Below, in pieces: positions 12,058-24,000 of a stretch of 64,000 nucleotides of DNA (positions within the stretch are counted from its first letter, which is position 1; every line of letters starts with the position of its first letter). The notes below the pieces were generated by a model. That model was not told the DNA's origin and did no database searches. It saw nothing but the letters and a program-made list of their open reading frames with translations. The position numbers were made by a program, and so were the translations under genes. This DNA is from Narthecium ossifragum (lineage: Eukaryota; Streptophyta; Magnoliopsida; Dioscoreales; Nartheciaceae), in contig OY986965.1 in NCBI GenBank assembly GCA_963920575.1, positions 6,465,134-6,529,133 on the forward strand, in the 5' to 3' direction.

Positions 12058-14080
12058 TCAAAGTTTGCTTGTAGGGAGGCCAGTAGGTGATGTCCTCGAC
12101 TTCTGCTCTATCACCCTCGAATGTTGCTTTACATCATCCTTGGGCACACTTCGAGGATGGCTAAGCCAAAGCCCTCCATCGACAATCAAAGTAGCTCCAT
12201 TGACATATTTGCCTACATAAGCCAACATGTAAAATTTATATCAGGACACATAACCCACGGGCGAAACCCAAAGCATCGAAAATCATTAGATCATAAGAAA
12301 CATGAAAGAGTTTAAATTTGAGCAGATGTCTGAAAAGATCATGAACAGAAGAAATCACACATGACAAGTATTCAAAGGAAAACACTAACAGGCAGTCAAG
12401 ATTACAAAACAAAGCAATTGAATACTAGGTTTTCCATGAGTATATATGCCAATCAAGCAGAAAACTGAATTTGGGACCAAAAACATGAAAAAATAAGAAA
12501 ATTGTCGATTCTAATGATAACCTAAAATATTGCATTCCATAGCCACTTGATGTTTGAAGTTTCACAGGGGCCAAAACAGGAGTTTGAATATTTACCAATG
12601 AGGTGAGCCAACCATATTTGATCGTTATATATATCACTGCCATTGCAATTAATAGTTACTCCACATTTATAGGCCGGGAAGCAAGATTTTATCTTCATGC
12701 AAAACTACAAGCCAGCTTCCGTTTGAAGTCATTTCAAACACAGCCGAGAAGACATCGATGTACACACCTCTCTTGTCTCTCTCTCCTCTATAACACAATT
12801 TATCTCTGCCATAATTTGATACCAACGTTTGCAGTAGAACATCTAAAGTCTGCTTTTGACACTAATTACTCAAATTACTACCTCTAGCATTTTGTGGATT
12901 CAGCCTTATCAGAGTAGACCCTTGTCATAGGAAAAGTCAGGCATAATGAATGAAAACTGTCTCATGCCCCATAGAACTTGTTTTGGCATCGATATAACAG
13001 TATAAGACAATAAAGCAGCTCTTATTGTTTTACAACTCAGGCTTCCAAACAAAAGCAATACAGCATGCCCAGCAATCAGCATTATATGTAGTAATGGTGT
13101 TAACGTACAAGCTACTCAAAGCATGTAAAATACTAAAAAGCAAAGATCCTTACTGATGAAATACTAGAAGAGCGAGAAGAAAAAATAAAATGGTTCCTAG
13201 ATAAAAGAAGGTTAGAAACCTGAATCACAAGCCAGGTAGAGGGCAGCCATTGCAATATCCCATCTCTCTCCCAGTTTAAACAGAGGGAATTGTTCTCGTA
13301 CTTTGCTCTTCATCTCCTCTGGATTGAGTTTTCTAAGTCCAGGAGTGCCTTCAATTGGTCCAGGCGCAATCCCATTTACCCTTATATCATAATCAGTCCC
13401 CCACTCCAAAGCCAAAGACCTTGTAATGCTATCCACTGCTGCCTGCCAATATAGGAAACTCAACCTGCTGAGAACCTAAAAGCTCCTTTCACGTAATTAG
13501 AAGGATGTTTAGCGTACCTTGGCTGCAGATACATGGATTTGGTACCAACTAGCTGTATAGTGAAGAGTGGCACTTATGTTCAAGATAAGGCCACCAGCTG
13601 AAGGATCTTTCCCCAGCCCTCCTTTCTTCAGATATTTTAGAGCTTGATGGGACATTGTGTACGTGCCAACTGTATCAATGTCCAACACTAGAAAACGAAA
13701 AGTGAGCTATGCGGTTAATTATATTCTAAATCCTGGACTTTCAAAGACTGACAATTGTAACCAAACAATAATGCAGACCAATCTAAAGAAATCAATGTGC
13801 TTTACGAAAACTACACTGAGAACAACAAGTTCTATCAACATGGTGCAAGCTACAAAAAGCATGTCAAACTTCTCAGGCACATGGCGTGGTGGATTTCAAC
13901 AGATCGTTGAAGATGTATACCTGTTCGAAAGCCCTTAGGCGATAAATCCTCTGGTGATACAAGGAAATTTCCTGCAGCTCCATTCACAAGAATGTCAATT
14001 TTGCCAAAATGTTTAAAGGTTGTCTCAAGAGCTCTGGCTGCATCTTCCTGTTTGCGAACATCTCCTTCAATTCCAACGGC
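12058..14080 (-). CDS. Peroxisomal 2,4-dienoyl-CoA reductase-like SDR, 5' part missing
   Basis: Four exons on the minus strand join in frame: 13921-14080, 13518-13687, 13220-13442, 12058-12212. The protein matches plant SDRs of the Arabidopsis At3g12800 type. It shows GIEGDVRKQEDA, DILVNGAAGNF (the NNAG-like structural motif, here NGAAG), a serine in NISATLH, the YQIHVSAAK active-site stretch (Tyr and Lys), EWGTDYDIRVNGIAPGPI, and LIVDGGLWLS. The C-terminus is ...LPTSKL, a perfect PTS1 peroxisomal signal. Family role: NADPH-dependent reduction of 2,4-dienoyl-CoA during beta-oxidation of unsaturated fatty acids. The exon(s) for the start codon and the TGxxxGIG dinucleotide-binding motif (about 60 residues) are absent between 14081 and the gap. 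The locus is either continued by a long intron into or past the gap, or is a 5'-truncated pseudogene. All seen exons are intact with good splice sites, which favours a working gene with unseen 5' end. Confidence 0.85.
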
Positions 14081-14787
14081 CTGCTTGGCAAAGTAAGCAA
14101 ATATATGACCTTGCAGAATGAAACTTTAGCGGTTGAGACAGAAATTCTGCTATATACATATATACACAACAAGCACAATGGAGTGCCATATATAGAAATA
14201 ACAAAATATCGGATACAAAAAGGAGAACTTAAATCCAAGATCCGATCTACTTGCCTTATGCGCTCGACTCCTAGGCATAGCCTTAAATTCATATACCACA
14301 GCAAGCAACATAGAATGACTGCCAAAACTTGCTACACTACCCATGTTTAAAATCCTCTGGGTGCTAGTGTGCCTCTAGAGGGAACTAGAGATAACATACA
14401 TAACTTCTGCACTCTGCCTCCAGGGGATGCATAGATACCTATAGGCATGCGAAAGACCAGCCATCGTAGGACTGGAGTCCAAACGAATACTAAACTTATC
14501 AACTAGTCAAGAGGGAATCAGTATAAAACCAGGACATTTATGACAATGGTTCCCATGCAATATCTCCTACTCGTACACAAAGAGCATCACATACTTCAGC
14601 TAATGCATCTCTCATTCTATTCCTATCCTCATCAAGAAAAATGGAATGTGTGACCACAACCCAAAGTTACCAATTAGGAGCGTTATATCAACGGCCATCT
14701 AACTAATATCACAGCTTCTCAACATACAATATATACCCAAACCATCAAACCATACCAGATCTGCACTTTTGATCCCTCGATAAATAG
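14081..14787. other. Presumed intron upstream of the reductase exons
   Basis: This AT-rich noncoding stretch begins with the acceptor (minus strand TTTGCCAAGCAG before 14080). No N-terminal SDR exon can be read in either frame set. Nothing else is recognised up to the Copia LTR. Confidence 0.5.
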
Positions 14788-16370
14788 TGTTATGTGTGAA
14801 CCCTATTTGGATTAGGCTTAACCAACTTGGTTTTAGTGTTCCTTAGCCACTTAGTCCCTTGGTTCTTTAAAAGGGGCTGCCAAGGATTTTTCCCTAAAAC
14901 TTGAACTTGGACATTTTCTCTCAAAGCCATAAAAAGAAGGCTTTGTGCTTGCTGCCCTGTGGAGTCTTCTTTCGCCAAACCATGTTAGGCCGAACCACGT
15001 TAAATCAGAATTCTGTCTTTGTCCATTTCTTGTTTGCATAGATTTTGTGAGTTGTGATCTCCAACAATTGGTATCAAGAGCGATCAGGTTGTGAGTCTCT
15101 TCTTCTAATTCAAGGAATTCTGATTCAAGAACTGTGGTGTTTTCTTTCCTAATGGCATCAATGCAATTCGAAGTGCCGAAGTTCAATGGATCTAATTATC
15201 CGCTATGGAAGTTGAAGATGAATGCTGTGCTCATAAAAGAGGTTATGCCGTGGCTAATAACTGGAAGGAAAACAAACCCAAAGATATAACTGATCCTGAC
15301 TTTGATAAGAAGAATGAGATAGCAATGGCAGATATTTTTCCTGCACTTGATAATTCGATTTTAAATAATGTATCTGACTAAAAACTGCAAAAGGATTGTG
15401 GATACATTAAAGAATCTACATGAAGGGACGAGTATGTCAAATAGGATCTTCCTTTGTAGGCAACTTTACACTTAAGGATGAATGAAGGATCTTCTTTACA
15501 AGAGCACCTTAACGAGCTTCCTACTCTAGTTAGTAGATTGACTATTGTTGGTGTAAAGATTGATGATGAGGAAGAAACCAATTTATCATTTTATATGATC
15601 CCATATTCATGGGATGGTCTAATTATTAAAATCAGTAACACGAAAGATCTTTCTATGGAATCAGTTGTTTCCATGTTGCTATCTAGAGAATCTCAAAGCA
15701 AATCTGGTATGAGTTCTTCAGGTGATGCAATGATAGTAAGAGGAAGATCTATAGAATGTGGAACAAGTGTGACGAATAATTTAAGATCAAAGTCAAAAGG
15801 GTACAAGAATGTAAAATGCTAGCATCGTAAAAAAAAAAAAAAGGTGACATGCGTAAAGACTGCAAGTTTCGGAGGGCTAATCAAGCTCAGACCAAAGTTA
15901 ATACTCAAGTATCATAAGCAAGTTCCAAGAATTCCCAAGGAGATCAGTTGAAAAGGAAAAACATAGTTTATATGAAGATGGCGAGTTGCTATCAGTTCTT
16001 TGAAGAGAAAATCTGCAGAATGAGTAGATTATAATTATGGCACCTCTTTTCATATGACACTCTGCATAGATTTGTTTCTTACCTATCAAGCTTGCAATGG
16101 AGGCACTGTTTACATGGCTAATAATAATATATGTAAAATAGTCGGAGTTGAAGCCGTCAAGATTAAGATGATTGATGATATCGCACGCACTCTTTCTTGT
16201 GTGAGACATGTTCCTTGTTCGAGAAAAAGTCTTCTATCATTGGGGAAACTTGATAAAGATGGTTACAAATTTTCAAGAGAAAAGGGCAGATTGAAAATCT
16301 CAAGTGGAGCACTCATAGTCGCAAAAGGAGAGTTAGAGGGCAGCCTACTCAACAGTTTGCAAACGTAGGT
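14788..16370 (+). mobile_element. Decayed Ty1/Copia retrotransposon (5' LTR, gag, part of protease)
   Basis: A likely 5' LTR spans about 14788-15066 (starts TGTTATG, ends CCAACA). It is followed at 15067-15081 by ATTGGTATCAAGAGC, which is the initiator-Met tRNA primer site with one extra A. A gag-like frame starts at 15152 (MASMQFEVPKFNG...) and resembles the UBN2/Copia gag family. It is broken by stops near 15379 and later. A degenerate zinc-knuckle remnant follows (C...H.K...C around 15819-15870). From about 16030 a Copia protease-like segment (GTSFHMT, CNGGTVYMANN, SLGKLDKDGYKF) is readable to about 16368. Integrase, reverse transcriptase, RNase H and the 3' LTR are missing. It lies opposite to the reductase gene, in its presumed upstream intron. 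Confidence 0.85.
15067..15081 (+). other. Copia primer-binding site
   Basis: ATTGGTATCAAGAGC directly follows an LTR-like end in CCAACA. It is complementary to the 3' end of the plant initiator methionine tRNA except for one inserted A. Confidence 0.8.
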
Positions 16371-16470
16371 ATGACATTTCATGAGTTGGCTAACTTAAAT
16401 GTTGACTAAGTCAAAGAAAAATAATTTAACGATAGTTACACAGAAGCGTGTATATATATATATGAGTGTT

Positions 16471-16691
16471 GATTTGTGTACATGGCCACGTTGCATGTGC
16501 AATTATTGGCTACCGATGGACTAGATCAATTGATCGATATCTCACTACCGATTCGATCGTTGGTATAATCCATCTGCAGTGAGATAGTGATCAGTTGATC
16601 TAGTCCATCGGTAGTGGTCTACCAATGGAATACAACAAACAATCAGTATTCCACTACCGATTGGTGGCAGACATGGCCATGTACACAAATC
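16471..16691. mobile_element. Fold-back / MITE-like inverted repeat
   Basis: The left arm starts gatttgtgtacatggcca (16471) and the right arm ends with its complement, tggccatgtacacaaatc (16674-16691). A second inner pair matches: ctaccgatggactagatcaa (16510) against ttgatctagtccatcggtag (16595-16614). The whole 221 bp can fold into one long imperfect hairpin. TA-rich DNA flanks both sides, so a TA target duplication is possible but cannot be shown. No coding capacity. Confidence 0.7.
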
Positions 16692-16694
16692 TTT

Positions 16695-16696
<2 letters not shown>

Positions 16697-16745
<49 letters not shown>
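16697..16745. repeat. (TA)n microsatellite
   Basis: About 24 uninterrupted TA units lie immediately beside the fold-back element. Confidence 0.9.
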
Positions 16746-16749
<4 letters not shown>

Positions 16750-16863
16750 AAAACAAAACAAGTTTAGAAGGTATCACGCAATTACTGATATGATATTCGA
16801 AGCAAGGATTGTCGTGCCGGCCTCCGGCTGGCTCGAGACTTGCCTCCAGCACCGGTAGTGCCC

Positions 16864-16923
16864 GCCCTATGTGCCGGCAGCCGGCCCTATGTACCGGCTG
16901 CCAGCCCTATGTGCCGGCGGCAC
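16864..16923. repeat. Three tandem 20-bp CCGG-containing units
   Basis: Units at 16864, 16884 and 16904 each begin gccctatgt(g/a)ccggc. The GC-rich, CCGG-bearing composition resembles the dispersed CCGG family elsewhere in the window. Confidence 0.8.
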
Positions 16924-18293
16924 AACAGCACAATGGAGAGAAGAAGAGCATAAAAGTGAGAGGAAAATAAAAAGAAAAGTCGGTGGTGGGCTTAGGCGAC
17001 TGTTCCGGCGGACACAAGGACGGATTCCAATGGAGGTGAGAGAAACACCCGCATCGGGGGCGGTGATCGTGAGAGAGAGGAGGGCAGGGATCGAAAACCG
17101 ACAAAAACCAGAGAAAAGGGAAGCAATCTCATCACAATACACCACCAATCCATACCATGGCAACAGAGAGAGGAAGAACATCGAGAAATCTAAGCTAATA
17201 TGCTTCAAACGGAGCTTCCGCTAATCTAGTAGAGTCCTAAACCAAGTTTAGGGAAGTAACCCTACCTCTAGCGTCGAGCTCGCCTGCTATTCCGACCGCA
17301 TCGTCATCCCCGAGCTCCAAGCTCTCCGCCGGTAATGATCTCCTCCGGTCGTGGGTTTGCCGTCGCCCAACCGTGGTCGCTGTAGCCAAGGTCTCCGCCG
17401 TCAAGAGAAGGAACCCCGTCGCCGGTGTCGCCTTCTCCTCTTCTCCCTCTCTCCGGTTGGGTCACGCCGCCTCTCTCTCTCTCTCGATCTCTCTCTCTCA
17501 ATCGCGGCTGAAGCCCTAACGGGAGATGGGTTAAGTGGAGGCTTAAGTACTAATGGCTTAAGATTAGATCCTGGCCGTCCGATCGGCCAGATCTGATCCC
17601 ATAAACTCAAACCTTGATCTAATCAAGATCTTCCGATTTAGGATTCCCCTGATGATCTAATCAAACACATACATCACTACATGGCCGTGTGCGTACTGTT
17701 CAAAGGTGTGAGTAATGGGTTTGGACCCGAAACCGTTATGTTTAATATATAGGACCCGAAACCGTTATGTTTAATATATAGGATCCAAACAGCTCCTCCA
17801 TTCTTTCGCCGCCGCCTCCGACGATTGGCCTTCTTCCTTCTCTTTCCCTTCTTTTTTTTCCTCTCCTCTTTCTCTCCTTCCCCTCCTCTTCTTTAACCCT
17901 CATCTTTCTCTACTTTCTCCTCATTCTCTTCTTCCTTTTCCCCTTTTATTTTCGATCTCTGATTCCTCCCCTCTTCTCTTCCTCTCTTCCCCCTCTTCTT
18001 TCCAATCGGCACTAACCCGTTGCCTGCAGGCAACACCATGTATTGACCGATCGGCTCACCTATGAAATCCATTGAGCCAGAGCCGGACCCAAAGCCCGAG
18101 CCACTAAGCCACTGGCTCGAGATTTACCAGCTGGCACCAAGGTTGCCGGTCGGCAAAGGAATCCTTGATTGGAAGGGTAAAATGCAATTAGGCTAGTTTT
18201 TTTTTCTGAAGGGTATATGCAATTATCCCCCAAAAAAGAGAACTAAAGTATTGCCCATCAGAAATACAACAGCAAAATCACTAGGTTATCACC
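16924..18293. other. Low-complexity intergenic or ancient repeat DNA before the gap
   Basis: There are purine-rich (16924-17200), CT-rich (17420-17510) and long pyrimidine (17830-18000) stretches. At 17723-17751 and 17752-17780 a 29-bp unit beginning ggacccgaaaccgttatg is directly repeated. Arg-rich open frames here are composition artefacts. No gene is recognised. Confidence 0.5.
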
Positions 18294-18493
18294 NNNNNNN
18301 NNNNNNNNNNNNNNNNNNNNNNNNNNNNNNNNNNNNNNNNNNNNNNNNNNNNNNNNNNNNNNNNNNNNNNNNNNNNNNNNNNNNNNNNNNNNNNNNNNNN
18401 NNNNNNNNNNNNNNNNNNNNNNNNNNNNNNNNNNNNNNNNNNNNNNNNNNNNNNNNNNNNNNNNNNNNNNNNNNNNNNNNNNNNNNNNNNNNN
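18294..18493. other. Assembly gap (200 N)
   Basis: Exactly 200 N characters, a common placeholder for a scaffold gap of unknown size. The order and distance of sequence on the two sides is not guaranteed. Confidence 0.99.
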
Positions 18494-20492
18494 GATCTCA
18501 TTGGTGCCCATGGTTTGTCTACAACCAGAATTCCTTGGGATGCTTTGATTCGTAATCTGAGGGATTTAACACTCGTCCTCAGTGCGGCGGAGGGAGAGGT
18601 CGGGCGGGTCGAGGGTGGCACGGCAGCAAGGGGGCGAGGGGGCGGCAAGGGGCGAGCGGGCGGCGCGGCCGGGGTGGGCGCGGGGGAGAAGGGACGCGAG
18701 AGAGAGAGATTGCGCGGGGGAGAAGAACGCGAGAGAGAGACTGCGCGGGGGAGAACTTATCAGGGCTGGGATTTGGTTTAATCTCAGCCTTTGATTAAGA
18801 TTGAGATGGAGGGTTCAGATTCAGTGTCAAATGTTGTGTTAAAGAATGTGTGAGCGGAAGGCTCCCCATATATATATTAGATGGGCGGTGTGACAAGGGT
18901 AACCACTCGTCCCCTTATTCTTTCTTCCTCTTTATTCGGTTATTTTTATGAATATGGATCTATTTATGTCACGTATGTGATCAAGATATATGAGTCGAAT
19001 GATGACTCATTTGTCACATCAATGATATTTTATAATATCGTTGCTCGAGTCAATGCAGGGATACGTGCAAATTTTGAACGTGAGTTGGTATATGCCACTA
19101 AAAATTCGTATATAACACATGCAAATCAAATAGATCTCCGTACGAGGAATTAATTACAGCAATTGTTCCTTCACCAAACTTGGTCACATTGCCTGCCAGT
19201 ACATTAGTCTATATAGAATTGTGGCCAGCACATTCGCTAGTCTAGAATTCTAGATAGTGAGACTGTGAGAGGGGAGAGAGAGAGAGAGAGAGAGAGAGGA
19301 GGAGGGTAGGGCTTAGGAAAGAGTCTCATGTCTGGGTTTGGGTTGCATCACCTCATGCCGCCAGAGAGGCAGAGACCCAAGCCGGCCACTGGCCACATGC
19401 TACACATCAGCTTCATTCTGCCATATGAAGTATAAATATTGATTTTTAAGAAACTCCGTTTGCGCTGGTTAGGTTGGATGGATGGGAATCCGAGGGGTGA
19501 CTGGCTGCTAATAAAGAGTTATCCCTTGGATAGATGGGAATCCGAGGGGTGGCTGGCGCAACACCTGACATGGGCCATAGCCGATCCTAACTGTGGGTCT
19601 CCATCCCACTTCCACTTTTATGAAGAGCGGTTATGATTCGATTTGGCATGGCCACATCCTGGTCTCCCACTCCCACCTTCTCTCTCTCTTTCTCGTTCTC
19701 GACAAATGCTTGGCCATGCCAGAACCACTCCCAGCTGTTCTTCACAAAGTGGATGGAGATGCATGTTCAGGATTGGATATGTCAGGCATTATCTCTTAGC
19801 AGCCCCTCGAATCCGATGGATAGAGGTTGACTGACGGGTATTTTTATGATATAATCAAAAAATACAATAATATTTTATAAATTAGATAGATTTAGTAGAT
19901 ATTTTGTAATAACGAAAGATTTGAAGGGTATATTTGGTAAAGATTCAAGATATTTATATATGACATTTCAAAGTTCTCCAAGGACAATTATGTAAATTTG
20001 TTTTTTAAAAAAAGGGCTTATACGCACATGTAACAAAACATCGAGGCTTTTCTTGTGTCAATTTAGGCAAAAATGATTCGCACCACATCCGAAGGGTGTG
20101 AACATGTGACAGAAAACAATTGGCTTTTACCTTTCAGGGGTGTGCTTTGGGTGTGGGCAAGGGTGTGTTTTGGGCCACCCACCCAATCCCGACGAGCCAC
20201 ATCCCAGATGTGTGACGTCACACATATCATTATTAATTTTTTTAATCAATCAATTCTCGACTCCGTGCCGGCCCGCAGCAGCTAAGTAAGATGATTAATT
20301 ATTCACCATAAAAGACAAAATTACATGTGCCGAAATGGATCTCAATATCATCAAAAGCCAGGGACTTGCATGTAAAAAATAAAATAAAAAATAGTCCTTA
20401 CAAATAATTGACTGAACAAAGTTTGGTTATGGAAGTAGAGAAAGTTGTCCGCAAGGTGACATGGATCACAAACAAATCAAACCACACAGGAG
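18494..20492. other. Intergenic DNA after the gap
   Basis: A G-rich block (18580-18760), a GA microsatellite (19270-19298) and AT-rich DNA. A phrase gatgggaatccgaggggtg occurs at about 19479 and 19533. A related inverted phrase (cccctcgaatccgatgg) lies near 19803, so a small degenerate inverted-repeat element is possible. No gene recognised. Confidence 0.45.
20208..20225. promoter_or_regulatory. Perfect 18-bp palindrome with TGACGTCA core
   Basis: ATGTGTGACGTCACACAT reads the same on both strands. TGACGTCA is a known bZIP (TGA/C-box type) binding core. It lies about 830 bp upstream of the potassium transporter start codon. Function is inferred from the motif only. Confidence 0.45.
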
Positions 20493-20549
20493 TTGGCCAC
20501 CATCAAGTATCATGATACAATACGAAATATAATAAGCAATATAACAGCA

Positions 20550-21048
20550 TCTCTCTTCTTGTCTCTCCGTCTCAAAGTTTCATACTTTCTATACCCTCTC
20601 GGTCTCTCCCCCTCCCTCTGTGGGGAGGTGGGGGGTCTCTTGTCGCTCTCCCACGCAGCCTCACTGAGCCCCACTAGCCGTCCCACCTCCGCCCCCTTAT
20701 CACCTCCCCATCCTGCCGATGGTGATTGCTCCGGGATCGGCGCCCCAGCAGACGTGGAGCTTTGTGAACGTCGAGGACGAATTCTGTGTTTCCCAGAGCT
20801 TTTGATTTGGTTGGTGGGTTTTAATCCTAGTCTTGTGATATTATCACGTTGGTCACTCTCAAAATCGCAGCTTTGCTTGGGTTTTTTATGGGTTCGGGAT
20901 GTTGGTGTTTGTGTTTTTGTTCGAAAGAGGTGGATTTGATGCTTGGTTGCGGATTTTTTCAGGTGGGATTTGGATTTGAGGCCGCGAGTGCTGGATTGGA
21001 TACTGATTAGATAGATTGGAGCCAGGTGAGTTCTGCGGGTTGTACGTC
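20550..21048 (+). promoter_or_regulatory. Probable leader region of the potassium transporter gene
   Basis: Pyrimidine-rich, GC-richer DNA (20550-20720) is followed by a T-rich stretch ending in ttttttcag at about 20961, which looks like a 5'-leader intron acceptor. The open frame 20493-20939 falls here and is best taken as leader or promoter sequence, not a protein. The exact transcription start is not visible. Confidence 0.45.
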
Positions 21049-24000
21049 ATGGCGTCGGGGTCGATTAGTGAGGAAATGGCAAAAGGGAGCATGTGGGTTT
21101 TGGATCAGAAGCTCGACCAGCCCATGGAGGAGGAGGCCGGGAGGCTTAAAAACATGTACAGAGAAAAGGTACGCAAATTTAGTGCTAAGAGGCTAAGAGC
21201 TCCCTCTCGTGATTTACTATGACCTTTTCTAGCTTTAGCTCTGAGGGATCCATTGTCCAATCACTGACCAAACTTTCTTCTTTTCATTAGAGCTAAGCTC
21301 GTCTGTTTTGCTGAGCTTGGCTGTGTCCTTGTATGAAAGATAGACGAATTTCTGTTCTTATTGTACAGGCTTTGTGTACCACGATGCATACAGTGATTGA
21401 AGATATAAGTTGCGTGAATTATATGGTTACTGCATGCAGAAGTTCTGTTTACTACAGTCACTTGATAAACTCCGAAGCATGATTCAGTTTACTAGTTAAT
21501 CAATTCTTTTTGGAGGACCATTTTCGACTACTTCTAGCTTTAGAGGATAGTTAAATGATACAAAGAGTAGACTTGGTTTTTTACCTCAAAATGAAGAAAG
21601 CTGTCCATTAAGGCCTAATTTCTATGACTTTGCTTCATATGGTGCTGAATAAAGTGAATGAAGCAGGTGGGTGTGCTTTGTTTCTGTATGCAGAAGTTCT
21701 TGTCATTATTAATTTACTAGAATTAGTTGATCCAATTGGAGTAAGACATGATTTCTGACTCTAACGACGAATGCACTATGACCACCTGTATTTCTAGGTT
21801 TCTAGGGCCCATTGTTTGATATTTGGTTACTAAGCTTCCTTAAAAGATACTAAACTCCCTTTGCTTTGGCGGATATATTACCCTTGAATAGTTTAGCTAT
21901 GCATTATGTGATATGATCCATGGATTGTTGCGCCGCTGGCCCACCCCGTACTGGTCATTGGCATGTTCAGTGTTGGCATGAACTGTGCCTGTTGGCACAG
22001 CCTGTGCCATAATTGATGTTGAGACAGGAACCTATCATATGAGCATCAAAAAGCAAATCGAGCACTTTGTTTATTGACTCGTGCTTATTTTTTGCATGCA
22101 GACGTTTTCATCGTTACTGGTTTTGCGGCTCGCATTCCAGAGTCTTGGAGTGGTGTTTGGAGACTTGGGCACATCGCCTTTGTATGTTTTTTACAACACA
22201 TTTCCTCGTGGTGTACAAGATCCAGAGGATGTCATTGGGGCTCTTTCGCTGATTATATACTCCTTGACTCTTGTACCTCTCCTCAAATACGTTTGTATAG
22301 TATTAAGAGCAAACGACAATGGTCAGGGTAAGTTTTTTCCACTTTTGATTTGCAATAAGAGTATAGATGTATGGAGAATGTCTAATTCTTCAGCGTACAG
22401 ATGTATTTTCCAAACCTCATGACAAACGGTTTATTATTTCGAGACAAGCAATTTATTTTCCATAGTTGTTCGGAATTTCATTGACTAGGTAATATGCTAT
22501 TTTTACTAAAGCTGCTTTCTTGTCAAAAATATACCTTTCATTTGTCTTATAACCGTCGTTTCAGTAGTCCATTTAAAACTCGCGGAGTTTTTTTTTGTAT
22601 AATTAGAAGAAAGATTAGGTTCAAAGCACCTTTCTGATGATCAGTTTTCTTGTTGTAGTAGAAGATAGGATCGATCATACATCTTCAGCACGCATCTAGG
22701 GAAATTTATCATACATCTGCAGCACACATCTAGGGAGCCCCAAAAATGACATTAGAAAAGTGTAATCCCTCCGAATAGTATTATACATTAAGACTTTATG
22801 TTCATTAAATGGGCTAAGATCTTCGATCTGCCTCATACATTAGCATAGAAGCACGATAAAATACTATGTTGAATGCTTTTTTACCATTGTGAAATGATTA
22901 TGATCGAGAAGATAGTATTCCAACATGATCAATGTGTAGATTTTGATCAAGCACAGAGATCTTTTTGGGCCATGTGTGATTTAAAATATGATTATTGTAT
23001 ATAATGTTCTCTACTGCTCATCTGCTCACCACTTGAAGCATACTAAGAACAAGTTGTTGTGTTGTACATGGTAGGTGGTACCTTAGCTCTTTATTCACTA
23101 CTTTGTCGGCATGCAAAGATAAATACAATTCCAAACCAACATCGCACAGACGAAGAGCTAACAACTTACAGCCGTCAGACGATTCTTGAGAGCTCACTTG
23201 CTGCGAAGATCAAGCGATGGATAGAGGCTCATGCATATAAAAAGAATGCTCTTCTTGTTCTTGTCCTTATTGGCACATGTACCGCGATTGGAGATGGGAT
23301 TCTTACTCCTGCTATATCAGGTTTCTTTTTTTTCATTTGCCTGTTCATTTGTCTGATTTATGTTTATGTTTTCTTAAGCCATGTACTTCATTTGCTTCAT
23401 TTGGTGATCCTAGTGCGTCTAATATGTATTTGAAGAAAATCTCTCTTTGTTTGATTCCTTCTTGTCCAGAAATAACAACTCTTAACAAAGAATGTATGCT
23501 TTGAACACGAGTTCTTGACCACATTACTTATTCCCTTCCTGCATGACTTTGAACTGTGAGCAGCATGAAGTTTCACCTTTCTCCATTTTCAGTCTCTTTC
23601 CCCAATTTCCAGCGCGGTCTTTGAAATGTTTCATAAAGCATGAGACAGCTGGTGCATATTCTTATTGGTTGATTAAAGCTTTACCGACATAGGCACTAGG
23701 TGGCAGTCAAGGAGTGCAACAATCATGGGACACGACTTTTGATAGCGCAAACACTATTTTTATTTAAAATTCGTTCATTCAGAAGGTGTCTTTATTGGTT
23801 AAGGTCCTGCGAGGCCTAAAGCAGGTCTATAAGAAATAAGAATGTCTTGAACATAATTAAATTTTCTCTTGTTTTGTTTCAGTGCTCATTGAGCAAATAA
23901 GGAGGGAGACCAAATTGAGTAGCAGCAATAAAGAAGAATATAAGAGAAAGAAGATGAAGAAGATTAGGTGTACTAAGAAGGTAATGGGAAAGGTAAATGA

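Noticed and set aside
16867..17224. Overlapping 113- and 117-codon frames on both strands
   Set aside because: Purine-rich low-complexity DNA gives open frames on both strands; no family resemblance.
18494..18781. Frame next to the gap containing a short VDKP-like phrase on the minus strand, considered as a pseudouridine synthase fragment
   Set aside because: Only a four-residue coincidence; the surrounding residues do not fit the family, and the rest is G-rich low complexity.
20493..20939. 148-codon plus-strand open frame upstream of the transporter
   Set aside because: Pyrimidine-rich promoter/leader sequence with no recognisable domain.
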